A stretch of DNA of 64,000 nucleotides, from assembly GCF_040939455.1 (NCBI RefSeq), contig NC_134108.1:11623501-11687500 (forward strand), written 5' to 3'. Under the pieces are notes generated by a model. It saw only the letters and a list, made by a program, of their open reading frames with translations. It had not been told where the DNA came from and made no database searches. Positions 13,798-26,316 of this stretch are shown piece after piece. The DNA is from Microcebus murinus. Taxonomy: Eukaryota; Chordata; Mammalia; Primates; Cheirogaleidae. Within the stretch, counting starts at the first letter, position 1, and each line of letters begins with the position of its first letter. Made by a program: the position numbers and the translations under genes.

Positions 13798-14556
13798 AGG
13801 TACAACCCTTCTGTAAAATAGTTTGGCAGTTTCTTATAAAACAAAAACATGCACTCACTATCCACTATCCCGGAGAAATGAAAACTTACATTCAGGTAAT
13901 ATGTTGTACACAAATGTTACTATTGCTTTATTTTTAATAGCCGAAAGCTGGAAATAACCCAGAAGACCCCCAATGTGTAAACAGTTAATCTGTGGCACCT
14001 TCATATCATGGAATACTATTCAGAAATAAAAAAGAAGGAACTATTGGATACATGCAACAACTAGGCTAGATCTTAAGGAACTCTGCTGAGCAAAACAAGC
14101 CAATCTCAAAAGGCCACATACTGTATGATTCCATTTACATAACATTCTTGAAATGCAGAATTATAGAAAGAGGACAGATTTGTGACTGCCAGGCATTAGA
14201 AATGGGAGGAGCAGAAGAGTTGAATGTGGAGTATGACTACAGAAATACGATGAATCATTGTGGTGAAGGAACTATTCTGTCTCTTGACTACAGCGTTTAT
14301 ATACATGTGATTAAACTGCACAGAACTAAATATGCCACATGCAAATGAATACATGTAAAACTAGTAAAATATGAATAAGGTTCGTATGTCAATTAGGTGA
14401 CTGTTATCAATGCCTTGGTTGTGGTATTTTGCTACAACTATACAAGGGGGTAACTGAGTGAAGGATATATGGCATCTCTGTTTTGTTATGATTTATTCCT
14501 ATTGATTCAATTACATGTGAATCTACAATTATCTCAAAATTAAAAGTTTAAAAATA
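13798..14556 (+). mobile_element. Older L1 3' fragment
   Basis: Diverged ORF2 end and 3' UTR: TAATAGCCGAAAGCTGGAAA, TCATGGAATACTATTCAG, CATACTGTATGATTCCATTT, then AAATTAAAAGTTTAAAAAT. It is more decayed than the L1 before it and in the same orientation. The younger copy may have inserted into this older one, but I cannot find the older copy's left part. Confidence 0.8.
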
Positions 14557-14829
14557 TTCATATACAACTTACTTCAACCATTAAAGAAATCCATTGCTGA
14601 ATCTCAGATATAAGCATGGGTAGAGGCAAAGCATTTAAATCTTTCCTCAGACACTGACTTGAGTCTTCAGACTGACTCTACTACAATCATCTCACAGTAG
14701 AATAACTCTGTTCACTCCAGGTCTTCCTAACATTCTGAAATATTTTATTAAAATTACCCCAACCTGAAATTAAATCAATCAAAAACATTTATCCACAAAT
14801 TTATATTTATCCTTTAACCTCCTACTACT

Positions 14830-15000
14830 CAAATTGTGATTTCTGAAGGAATGGGAAAGGCATCATCTAGGAACTGTTACAAATACAGAATCACAGGCTC
14901 CTCCACAGAGTCAGAATCTGCATTTTAACAAGATCCCCCTTATAATTCCTACTCATACTCATAATATGTTATGAGTAGGAATATGCCGTTTGAGGCACAG
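14830..15000. repeat. Possible MER5A-like fragment with a hairpin
   Basis: GGCTCCTCCACAGAGTCAGAATCTGCATTTTAACAAGATC is diverged from, but reminiscent of, MER5A-type hAT MITEs. The right part holds an imperfect palindrome around 14945-14981 (CCTACTCATACTCAT ... ATGAGTAGGA). Confidence 0.4.
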
Positions 15001-16143
15001 CTTTAGACATTTTTTTAAATTTTTTAATTTTTAAATTTTTTAAAAAGACTTTTAAAAGCTTTAGATAAATGAAATTTTCCAATCACTAACATTTTTATAG
15101 TTTGATTTACCTAAAAGACAGTATACTTGTTATTTTACTACCCATGTCTTAGCCTCAATTTACTTAAACTACTTAATCTCAAAATATGTCTTACGAATAC
15201 TGTACTTTACATATTGTGAAAACAAGAATTTTTAAAAAATCATGAATTACATAAATTAACTGAGCTAGTTTAGTGACACAAAAATCTCACTTTGAATCTT
15301 GCACCCTTCTCTCAATCAACTCTTTTTATTCAAAAACCACACTGCAACCTTACTAAATCCTTAATATCAAATACTTCTGGTCCTCGAACTGGCTCTGCTT
15401 ATATCTAGGCACGTGAACATGGGCAGAATACAAACCTAAGTACAATTACAGTAAAACAGAGGTTTCCTACAGTAACATTTTTTTAAGTTATAAGTCTTAT
15501 GTACTCCTGCCAAAAACTGTGGCATCCAAAGGGTGTTGATTACAAAACAGAGGGCAAAGAACTATAATCTAGTTACTTTGACTCTGGTTACAAAAGCACT
15601 ACTAAATATACACAATACAGTCACTTTCAACTTTATCTCTCTCTGGAAAAATGGAACTGCAGGTCTATATAATAAAATGTAACAATATTTAATGTCCTAA
15701 TGGATCAGAAAAAAGGAAATCAGCAGAAGAGAAATGGTGGCAGTCAGTATTTTATCCACACCTTATCTAAAAAGAGAGCCACTCTATAGGCATATAGCTA
15801 AAATGACAAGTAACAATTTCCTTAAAGGCTTTACAAAGCCATAGGTTTCTAATCCCATTAAAAATCAATCATATAGACACTTTTTTTTCAAGGGACAGAT
15901 GCTCATTATGGCAATGCAAATTTAACAACAACAACAAAGAAACCTACCTGAAAGCTATTGTTTTTATAATTATCCAAAAGACACTTTCATTTTATTTCTT
16001 AATTAGAAAATAAAATAACTGGAACCACTTCTTAACATTCCATCAAAACAACTTAAACTTGGGTATTTGACTTAAAGAAGAACACAGACATTAATATATA
16101 ATTACAGTATAATTAGCATATATATGGAAAATTATATACTTAC

Positions 16144-16188
16144 TTTCTGAATAAACTTCTCTACACTCTGTACCACATGTTTATAGAA
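16144..16188 (-). CDS. SCAF8: SCAF8 coding exon 3 (45-nt exon, residues 39-53, CID)
   Basis: A 45-nt exon encodes FYKHVVQSVEKFIQK, the amphipathic helix continuing the CID fold after IKAIK. The acceptor is TTTTAG|TTC and the donor AAA|GTAAGT, a strong match. It is too short to stand out as an open reading frame and was found by following the protein between exons 2 and 4. Both borders are in phase 0, so skipping would keep the frame but remove one CID helix and probably destroy CTD binding. Confidence 0.94.
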
Positions 16189-17075
16189 CTAAAAGAGAAA
16201 TCAAATGAATATGATTTTAGAATTAATTTGAATAGATTAGAACTGCCTGCTAACCATAGGGTTTTAACATAGCTCCAACGGTCTACCAAAACAATAACTT
16301 TTAATCAAGAATTTTCAGAGAAACATTCGTGTCAATCACCCCATTCACAAGCAACTTGCTGTCCCATATAATCAGTAAAGGGTTTCTATGAAGTACATAC
16401 ATAGTCAGATATAAAAGAATTCTATCAAAGTCTTATGAAAGAATACTTTCACAAATAGTTGTATTGACAGCAAAATACTTGTCATAAGTAAACTGGCAGT
16501 TGCATATTCTTAGTTTAACAGAAGGAAAAGGATTTTTTTATGGTAAAATTTTATCAGTTAAATCAAGGGTAGTAGCAGAAAAATCAAATGACTCTGCAAC
16601 AAATAGCATTAAGAAATGTATGTAAATGGAGTTGTTTTCAACTTCATTTATCTTCCACTTCTGGAAAATGAAGTGCAGGCATATATAAGGTGCAGAAATG
16701 TATAAAATCCTAATGGACCAGACAAAAATGACTTAGCAAAAAAGAAGTGAGCATATGGATTAAAAATTAGTAATCTGCTATCAATTGTAACAAAACTTAG
16801 AAGATTTAATTCATAAAATATAACAGTATGAATAAACCTAAAAAATAGAAATTATAAATTTAACAAAGTATCTAGAATTTGTGTCTAATAAATTTTAATA
16901 CCTCAATGGCAATACCATAGTTAGCATATTTCTGTTTAAAGAACTAAGCTGAATTGTGCTTCTATCTATTCTCATGAATTATGCTTTTTAAGGGGCAGAC
17001 ACTACCTCGGACTGAAGAAATACAACATTCAACTAAATTGCAGCATAAAATCCAATATATATAAAATCAAAAACA

Positions 17076-17372
17076 GGCTGGGCATGGTGGCTCATGCCTA
17101 TAATCCCAGCACTTTGGGAAGCCGAGGCAGGATGACTGCTTGAGCCCAGGAGTTTGAGACCAGCCTGCGCAACACAGCAAGACCTTCACTCTACAAAAAT
17201 TTTAAAAATTAGCTGAGCATGGTGGCTGGCATATGCCACCTGTCCTAGCTACTTGGGAGGCTGAGGCAGATGGATCACTTGAGCCCAAGAGTTTGAGATT
17301 ACAGTGAGCTACCAGAGTGCTGCTCACTGCATTACAGCCAGGGTGGCAGAGGGAGACCCTGTCTCTCTTATT
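17076..17372 (+). mobile_element. Old Alu (AluJ type)
   Basis: GGCTGGGCATGGTGGCTCAT through GAGACCCTGTCTCTC, with a short ACAAAAATTTTAAAAATTAG linker and many substitutions. It lacks the long strepsirrhine linker, so it predates that lineage's subfamilies. Confidence 0.9.
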
Positions 17373-18540
17373 CATTCATTTTTACATACATACATAATAA
17401 AAAACATCATTAACTCAAATTCACCAAATCAAAACCTGCAAGTTTAAGTCTGGTTAAAGTTTACTTACTATAAAGCATCAGTTTACTCAACAGTTTAAGT
17501 TACCCAAGTAAAAAAGCTAAAACTACTACTTGAGTTATTAGGCACATTATAGGCACCTAAACATTTAAAATCAATATACAAAATATTAAATAATTACATA
17601 CTGAATGAATAGAACAACTCTTCAGGAAGATACTTTGACAGTATTTTCTGCGTCTAGTTGCTATATATAATTAGAATAAAACCACTTACTAAACTTTATT
17701 CAGAGTTCATGAATTCTCATAGGACTTCTTCCACAATGTTATCCGTGAGTTTTGCTAACAGTGTGCAATGTTGACAAGCACTCATTAAGGTAATTATTTC
17801 TCTAAACACTGATAAAAAGCAATGACTTACCTCAAAATGAAACACAGTATCATTTAAATCCAACTGAAAAGCTAGCTAAAATCTCAGGTTATGTATGTAC
17901 TAAATGAAATTGTAAATAATATAGTACTTGGGGTTGAATATGATTTTTAAAGAAGAAAACTAAAAAAATAAAATAATACAGTGCTGAAAAACAATTGGTT
18001 TAGATTCTTCAAAAATGTCAATGTCATGGGAAAAAAACAGCTGGGTAAAAGGACAAATGAGTATAATGAGTGATCTTGACTGGATCCTAAAAAAGCAGTG
18101 GTGCATGGGACAGCTACTAGAGTCAATACTGCCAACAAATGTTGAAATGTAGGGATGAATTGTATAACAGATGATAATTATATGAAAGTGAAATTTCTTG
18201 CATGTGATTTTGTGCATTATGGTTACTTAGAAAAATGTCTTTGTTCCCATGAGATTCAAATTAAATATGTAAGGAATAAGTACTATTATAAATGAAGACT
18301 AAAATTAACTCTCAAATGATTCAGCCAAAAAAATGAGAATAGTGTGTGGGCCTGCACGTGAACAGAAATAAAGCAAATGTAGCAAAATGTTAACAATTAG
18401 CAAATTTTAAGGGAAAAATATGTGATGCTCTCAAAATATTTTACAACTTGTTTAAATTTTTTCAAAATTAAGAAAATAATAAAAACTGTACAGTGTATCA
18501 CAATAATTAAAAGTTAGACTTTAAAAAAAAAAAAAACACT

Positions 18541-18876
<336 letters not shown>

Positions 18877-18896
18877 CACATTTACTCTTCTTAGCA

Positions 18897-19008
18897 CTTT
18901 TTTTTCTTTGAGACAGTCTTTCGCTATGTTGCCCAGGCTAGCTCTGGGCTAAAGCAGCCCTCCCACATCAGCCTCCTAAGCAGCTAGGACTGTGCCACCA
19001 CACCCAAA
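18897..19008 (-). repeat. Alu/FLAM monomer fragment, inverted
   Basis: TTTGAGACAGTCTTTCGCTA, GTTGCCCAGGCTAG and TCAGCCTCCTAAGCAGCTAG show an inverted Alu left arm, about 110 bp, heavily diverged. Confidence 0.75.
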
Positions 19009-19021
19009 GAGGTAGGCTCTT

Positions 19022-19190
19022 GAGTGACAGAAACCTGGATTCAAATTCTAGCTGTATTCACCCCTACTATTGTGAAGTATTTAATTTCTTAGTCCTTTCT
19101 GACATCTAAAAACAGGAAATAATGTTAGCACCTACACCTCAGTAAGTCCTTCAGTGAAAAATGTATTCTTCTCAACAAGTTATGTAAAAT
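19022..19190 (+). repeat. MIR remnant
   Basis: ACCTGGATTCAAATTCTAGC followed by a TTTCTTAGTCC...ATCTAAAAACAGGAAATAAT block matches the order of MIR core motifs (GGGTTCGAATCC, CTCATCTGTAAAATGG) after decay. Confidence 0.6.
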
Positions 19191-20411
19191 GCATCAACTA
19201 CTAATATTCACAGAATAAAAACAATTATACATGTTTGCATACCCTCACATGGTCATGATCATTAGATTCAGATCATAATGCAGAATACTACAGATAAGAA
19301 AGTGTAAGACAATAAACTTATTCTATATTAAGCTCATAGATACCCTGAAAAATTACTTCTTTGAAGAATTTTCTGCCTTAAATGTGGCTATGTGTCACTG
19401 AACTTCTCTTTGATTTTCTGCATGTTAGGTATAGGGATTTTAACTACAATGATGTCAGATATTTACTACAAGTCTGAAAACTAAGCTTTGGCCATTAGAA
19501 AACTGTAAAATCAACTAATTACCTAAATTTTCTCCCAGTAACAATTACTAGTAAGTAGGAATTTGTTAAATTTAATACATTACTGATATTCAAAAGACAA
19601 TTTAAATAGCTGGTGCCTCTGGTTATGCTTATGCTTAATTTAGAGTAGGAAAACATATCACTAAATATTCATAGGTTAATACCTACTTAGTTAGAAATAA
19701 GCACTTATTCATTCTCAATTTTAACAGCCCTACTAAAGCAAGAGTCTTAGCCCTGGGGATAAGAATGTCTTGGGAAAATGGCTGTGACTAACTTCAAAGG
19801 GTCCTTGAGCCAAGGAATTCTATGTAAAGTTTTGTGCATATGTGTGTTTCTCTGGAGAGGATCCAACCCTTTCCTGAGATTTTCAGAAGTATCCATGAGT
19901 CAACAGAGGTTCAAAACCAACTGTATTAGAGCAATGGCTTAATGTCTATGGTATTTTCCCACAGTTCATATATCTTATGTACAGCGAGGCCCAACTATTC
20001 TCCATAATGGTCCATTTTCAAATCTATAATAGATTTAATAAGGAAGAACATTAATATATTAATATTTAGAAACCTTTTACCAACTTGTGTTTCAAGATTC
20101 CGCAAAGTCAATGTGACAAAAACAGTGTTAAAAACACTCTCCTCAATGTGGATATGTCCAAAATATTGCCTAAGAAAGGTAAGGAAAAATTATTCCTTCA
20201 AAGTTTATGGAAAAATATTTATCAAAGGTATCTATCTCTAGGTGGGAGAGTTTGCAGGTGATAAATTTTCTTTTTTATGTTTTTCCACAATGATCATGTA
20301 TTAACACTATAAAGCAGAAAAGAATATATAATCTATAAAATTTTTCCCCCACACACAAAATATTAGTGTAGTATTTTCTTTTGAAACACAAGAGTAAAAT
20401 TTATTACTCAC

Positions 20412-20495
20412 CTTAATAGCTTTGATGGCTGCCTTAGTAATTTGGGTCATTTTCGCTTTAGAAATGGGTGGTTTATAGTCATTCAGGGAATACAA
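20412..20495 (-). CDS. SCAF8: SCAF8 coding exon 2 (residues 11-38, CID)
   Basis: The 84 bp encode 28 residues, beginning LYSLNDYKPPISKAKMTQIT and ending KAAIKAIK. This is CID helix 1, the PPISKAK turn and the start of helix 2. The acceptor is TTCATCAG|TTG and the donor AAG|GTGAGT, a near-perfect U1 match. Both ends are in phase 0, so it joins exon 1 (...NSE) and exon 3 (FYKH...) without splitting a codon. It lies between two copies of a diverged, roughly 110-140 bp duplicated segment (19435-19575 and 21550-21675). Confidence 0.95.
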
Positions 20496-20631
20496 CTGAT
20501 GAAAAAGAAGAACAAATTTTAAATACAGCAAAAGTGTCTCCAAGCAATTACATGAAACTATTAAACATTTCCAGTTTTATATTCTCAATAAAATCAAACT
20601 GCTGCTTTTCTTTTAAAATCGAGCTCAACAT

Positions 20632-21380
20632 CTATAGCCATCAGGGAAATGCATATCAAAACTATAATGAGCTATCAGTTAACAGTTACTTGCCTGTAAT
20701 AAAAAAGACAGGATATCAAGTGTTAGCAAGAATGTGGAGAAACTGGAACTATTACACACTGCTGGTGGCAATGTAAAATGGCGTAGCTTTGGAAAACTGT
20801 TGGACAGTTCCTCAAAAAATTAAACAGTTAACATATGACCCAGCCAACTCCACCCCTAGGTATATACCCAAGAGAATCAAGAACATAATTCAAGTAAAAA
20901 TCTATACATGAATGTTCACTATAGCATTATTCATTCAAAATTCATAAAAAAGGAAAAACAATCCAAAAGTCCATCAACGAATGGATAACTAAATGTGCTG
21001 TATCTGTTTAATGAAATATGAGCCATAAAAAGGAATGAAGTACTGATACACATTACCACATGACCGAACCTCAAAAACATTATGCTAAGTTAAAAAAGCC
21101 AGATTAAAAAGACCACGTATTATATGATTCCATTTATATAAAATATCCAGAAAAAGTAAATCTATTGATGGTTGTGCAGGGCTGAGATGGTTGGGGAGAA
21201 ACAAGGAATGACAACTAATGAGTAGTATTCAGTGTTTTTGTTTGAATAAGGAAAATATTCTAAAATTGACTGTGGTGATGATTGTACAACTCTGTAAATA
21301 TAGTAAAAACCACTGAATTGTACACTTTAAATTGGCTGATTTTATGGTATGTATCTCAATAAAAACTGCTTTTAAAAATC
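20632..21380 (+). mobile_element. L1 3' fragment
   Basis: ORF2 C-terminal remnants (CATCAGGGAAATGCATATCA, AACTGTTGGACAGTTCCTC, ACATATGACCCAGCC, GTATATACCCAAGAGAA) are followed by a 3' UTR with TGTACACTTTAAATTGGCTG and a tail of ATGTATCTCAATAAAAA. Frames are broken. Confidence 0.85.
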
Positions 21381-21749
21381 AAGGGATCTAACAATAATCC
21401 CACCCATCTTTGTTTTGAAATTTCTCATAGAAGCAAAGGAAAATAATAGTGCCTGGAAAACAGTGAAAGACAAGGTGGAGGAATTAGGCAACAGACAAGT
21501 AACTAAGCTTAAATGAATACTGATTTTAAAAATCCAGTGTATTCACTGATGCTAAGATTTTTAACAATTATAAGATATTAACCAGAAGTCTGGAAACTAA
21601 GCTTTAGCCATTAGAACACTGCAAAAACAATTTGAACAGGCTTAAATAACAACTCAAAAAGAATTTGTTAGTTAACCAACTAGAAATTTGGGGAGTCCTC
21701 TATAGCTTTTATTCCAGCATCTCTTATAACATATCCATCACTGAATTCT

Positions 21750-22390
21750 ATTCATGCTTATCCTTTATTATCTCTGGAATTTACTCAGTTTTCTCCTGTA
21801 TTTTTTTCCTCTTCCTTTTCTAACCACAATGATCAGTCTAAATTACCTTTATCTCTCACCTACAGAATACCTAAATAAATGTGGCATGTTCTATACCACA
21901 TTGATAGCTATCTTTCCAAAACCTAATCTGATCCGGAGACTAACTGACACCCAACCACTCCCACAACCCCTTTAGAATGGTCAACGACTCCTCACTCTTT
22001 GTATTAAAAAAACACAAAAAATCTGTATATATAAGACCTTGCCTGGTCTGACTCCTGTCTAACTTTCCAGACTCATTACACACCATGCACCCAGACCTCT
22101 GCTGCAGACACACAATGATCTTTTTTTCAGCTCCCTGCCATACCACCTTTAAGATGAGGCTTATTTCCTCTATTTGGACCACTCTCCACTAGGGCCTCCC
22201 CACTATAATGTGTACTCATCCACCTGAATTAAAGCATCATCTAATGAGGGAAGGTTTCCCTATTTCCCCAACCAGCTCAATATCTGCCCCCCTTTTATGC
22301 TTTCACTGTATATCATTCACCTTTGAAACATTAATTGCAGTAATCTGACATTTACTTGTATGATTGTTTAACTAATACTTGATTTTTAAA
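21750..22390 (+). repeat. L2 remnant
   Basis: Diverged L2 motifs occur in order: CTTTCCAAAACCTAATCTGATC, CCTTGCCTGGTCTGACTCC, TTAAAGCATCATCT and ACTTGTATGATTGTTTAAC. It is adjacent to a partial Alu at 22397. Confidence 0.6.
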
Positions 22391-22396
22391 AAGGAC

Positions 22397-22597
22397 CATC
22401 CTAGCCTGAGCAACATGGCAAGACCCTGTTCCTACAAAAGAGAAATAGAAAAATTAGCCGGGTATGGTGGTACATGCCTGTAGTCCCAGCTACTCAGGAA
22501 GCTGAGGCCAGAGGATTGCTTGAGCCCAGAAGTGTAAGGTTGCAGTGAGCTACACTCTAGCTTGGGGAACAGACAGAGACCCTGTCTCAAAAAAAAG
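22397..22597 (+). repeat. Partial old Alu
   Basis: CCTAGCCTGAGCAACATGGC, AAATTAGCCGGGTATGGTGG and AGACCCTGTCTCAAAA: the 3' two thirds of an AluJ-like element, 5' truncated. Confidence 0.85.
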
Positions 22598-23189
22598 TAC
22601 TGTCACAGACTGATAGTCATTAAAAGACAAAGGATGTAAGCTACTTTAATGAAATTTAATAAGAAGTTAATTGTATACCAGCAGCTGTCCAAGCTGAAAT
22701 CAATCCTGGTAGAAGTGCAAACATCCTTAAGTTCCCACACAGGTACCCATATGTTCATGATATTGCCTAACTAAGATTAGGATTCCATCGGATACTTTTT
22801 AAGAACTCTTTAAGATTCTTAAGCTCTTAAACTAACTCAAATTTAGATCTCTGTCAAACTCACAGGAAATTTTACTACTCCCTGTTTTAGAAAAAGCTAC
22901 ATGAATGCCAGTCTTCTCATCAGGTGCAAAATAATGTTAAGATAAACCACAGTGTTCACAGCAAACCATGTAAAGCAAAGGTCAATTTCCCAGAATTTCT
23001 TAGCAGGCCCATCTGAAATTCACACCTACCCTCTTACTAGAGAATAAGCTCTAAGAATACAAACCCTGTCTTTTTTAGATGTTTTTTCCTTTTCTTCAAA
23101 TTGTATCCTCAGTGCAAACAGAGAATAGTATTTATTAAGGAAGAATTAAACATATGCAAGACACAGCAATGCATAAGCTTTGCACAGAA

Positions 23190-23340
23190 AGATCTGGATT
23201 AGAATTCCAACTATGTCACCTTATTAAAAGTCGCTAAACTTCTGAACCTTCGTTTTCTATTTGCAAACAGAAACAATACTCACTTCACAGAAACATTATA
23301 TATAAAGCTTCTAGTGCATACTAAAGTTTCTCAAACAAGG
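23190..23340 (+). repeat. MIR remnant
   Basis: Decayed MIR order: GGATTAGAATTCCAACTATG, then AAACTTCTGAACCTTCGTTT, then ACTCACTTCACAGAAACATT. All recognition is by motif order. Confidence 0.5.
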
Positions 23341-23727
23341 GCTAGCCATTATTAAAATCCTTCTCTTTGGTAGGCATTCTCCATTTAAATGAATAATATT
23401 GAAGGATCCATCAACCCTTTCACTCAGCCACTTAAAGGTACATGCTATAGCTATTTACATTACTAGGGTAATAAAGAGGCATTAGGTTGTTCTACAGTTG
23501 ACAACACATTACTTCTTTCATTTTCTGTGGTAAAGTCCTGAAGTTTCAATCAAGCATTAGTCTGGATTTTAGCAGACTAAAGCTTTGCTTCTAAAACATT
23601 TTCAACAGTATGAAAAGTCAGCTCTCATCTGAGACCCTCCCTTAAAAATACATCTACTACAGACACTTCAGGTACTACTCAGAAAAATACTGAGTAATAC
23701 AGTACATTACAAAGGCTCACTTTAATA

Positions 23728-26316
23728 CAGTTGACCCTTAAACAACACAGGTTTGAACTGTGCATATCCACTTATACATGAATTTCTTTTCCAATAAATA
23801 TATTGGAAAATTTTTTGGAGATTTTTGACAATTTGAAAGAAACACGTAACCTCGAAATGTCGAAAAAATTTAAGAAAATGTCATAAATGCTTAAAATATA
23901 TGTAGATACTATTCTATTTTATAATTTACTACCATAAAAAATATACAAATCTATTCCAAAAAGTTTAAATTTGTCAAAACTTAAGCATATACTTATAGAC
24001 TATATTGGGTGCCATTCACAGTACAGAGAAATGCAAAAACAAGATACAGTATTAAATCATAATTTCATAGCCACCTTCTGTTGCTATGTCAATGAGCTCA
24101 AGTGTTGAGTATCCACTTAAAACATCAAGTGACAATAATCATCTCCGCATAAAGCAGTTTGTCTCTCCAGTAAACTGTATATCGTAGTAAAAATCTCTCT
24201 CAGTTCTCATATATTTTTCATCACATTTAGTACAGTAACATAAACCTTAAGTATCAGACCATAGGAAGTGCCACTAGTGATGCTTGCTGGAAGTGCTCCC
24301 AAGAAGCAGAGAAAAGTCTTGACATTACAAGAAAAAGTTGAAGTATTAATACTGGACATGTACTGTAGATTGAGATCTGCAGCTGTGGTTGCCCACCATT
24401 TCAAGATCAATGAATCCAGGGTAGGGATCATTGTAAAAAAGAAAAGGAAATTCATGAAGTTGTGGCTGCAGCTACAACAGCAGGCACGAAAACCTTTTAA
24501 CTTTTTGTGAAGTATCTTTTTATCTTGTATTGAAAATGCAGCTTATATGTAGGTGCAGGATTGCTGTAAAAAAGGTATACCTATAGACTTTAATATGATT
24601 TGAGAAAAAGCAAAGTCATTATATAACAACTTAAAGGAAAATGAAGGATCTAAAGTTGCGAAATTTAATGCCAGCAAAAAATGGTTTGATAATTTTAGAA
24701 AAAGGTTTGGCTTTAAAAATGCAAAGTTAAAAGGAGAAGCAGCTTTTGCCGACCAACAGGCAGCATATGAGTTCCAAGACACGATTAAAAAAAATCACCA
24801 AAGAGCAGAAAGGCTATCTGCCTGAAAAGGTTTTTAATGCAGACAAAAAGTGCCCTATTCAGGTGGGAAAATGCCACAAAGGACATTTATTAGTAAGGAA
24901 GACAAGTGAGCACCAGGATTTAAGGCAGGAAGGGATAGGCTAACTCTACTATTCTGTGCAAATGCAGTCAGGTTTATGACCAGGACTGCCCTTATCTCTA
25001 AGGTTGCTAACCCCCTCAAAACCCTCAGCCTTGAAGAGAGGAGATAAATATCGGCTGCCAGTCTTTCGGTTGTCCAACAAGGCCTGGATGATGAGAACCC
25101 TTTTTCTGGACTGCTTCCATTGATGCTTTGTTCCTGAAGTCAGGAAATACCTTGCCAGTGAAGGATTACCTTTTTGGAGTCCTTCTGATATTGGAAAATG
25201 CCGTTGGCCACTCAGAACCCCAAGAGTTCAACATCAAAGATGTCAAAGTGGTTTACTTGCCCCCAAAAACAGCATCTCTAATTCAGCTTTCTAGAACAGG
25301 AGGTCATAAAAACCTTTAAGGCTCATTCTAGGCAGCACTCTATGGAAACAATTGTTATGGCTATGTAAAAGAACCCTAATAATAGAACATTATGAATCTC
25401 TGGAAGGATTACACCACTGAAAATTTCATTGTTGTTACAGAAAAAGCCATGAAAGTCATCAAGCCTGAAACAATAAATTCTTGCTGGAGAAAACCATGTC
25501 CAGATGTTATAAATGATTTCACAGGATTTATGACAGCCATTGAAGGAAATCATGAAAGAGACTGTGGATATGGCAAAAAAGGTGGGGAGTGAAGGGTTTC
25601 AACATATGGATCTTAGAGAAATTCTAGAGCTAAGAGACACCAAAGGAGAGAGATTAACAGAAAATGACTTGATAGAGATGAGTGCTTCCAAACCAGTGCC
25701 AAAACCAGTACCAGACGATAAGAAGAGCAGTGCCTGAAAACAAACTGATGTTAGACTATCGAACAGAAGGGTTCAGATTATTTAAGACAGTCTGACTTAT
25801 TTTATAACATGGATCCTTCTATGACAGAGGCACTGAAACTAAAGCAACTGTGGAAGGAGAACTGGTATCACAGTACAGAAGCATTTTGAGAGACATGAAA
25901 AAGCAGAAAGTCAGACAGAAATTACAATCTATTTCCATAAAGTTACACCAAGTGTGCCTGACTCTCCCACCTCCCCTTTTACCTCTGCCACTGGAGACAG
26001 CAACACCAACCCCTCCTCTTCCTCAGCCTACTCAGCCTGAAGATGAGGATGAAGACCCTTATGACCCATTTCCACTGAATAAACAGTAAATATACTTCCT
26101 CTTCTTACAATTTTCTTAACATTTTCTTTTCTCTAGCTTAAAAGAATACAATCAATAATATAACATACAACATACGTGTTAATTGACTTTTTATGTTATT
26201 GGTAAGGGTTCCAGTCAAAAGAAGGTTATTAGTAGTTAAGTTTTGGGTACTCAAAAGTTATATGCCAATTTTTGACTGTGTGGCCCCCTAAACCCTCAAT
26301 GTTCAAGGGTCAGCTG
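23728..26316 (+). mobile_element. Tigger1 DNA transposon, near full length, inactive
   Basis: The ends CAGTTGACCCTTAAACAACA and TGTTCAAGGGTCAGCTG are inverted repeats flanked by TA on both sides (23726-23727, 26317-26318). About 2.6 kb lie between them, close to the length of an intact Tigger1. The interior holds a plus-strand pogo/CENP-B-like transposase remnant: helix-turn-helix part near 24268-24510, DDE part over 25030-25600 (LILENAVGHSEPQEFN, KPETINSCWRKPCPDV) and an acidic Pro-rich C-terminus near 25970-26090. Several stops and frameshifts break the frame, so it cannot encode an active enzyme. Confidence 0.93.
24268..26089 (+). pseudogene. Tigger1 transposase pseudogene
   Basis: Broken coding remnant of the Tigger1 transposase in several plus frames. 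Visible in order are KKQRKVLTLQEKVEVL (DNA-binding), LKGEAAFADQQAAYEF, VVYLPPKTASLIQLS and KPETINSCWRKPCPDV (DDE region), then EPVPDD-like and PTQPEDEDEDPYDPF acidic tail motifs. Stops and frame changes occur near 24510, 24790, 24940, 25320 and 25735. Confidence 0.88.

Noticed and set aside
24268..26089. Possible domesticated Tigger transposase gene
   Set aside because: The coding remnant is divided by several stops and frameshifts within an otherwise ordinary transposon copy.
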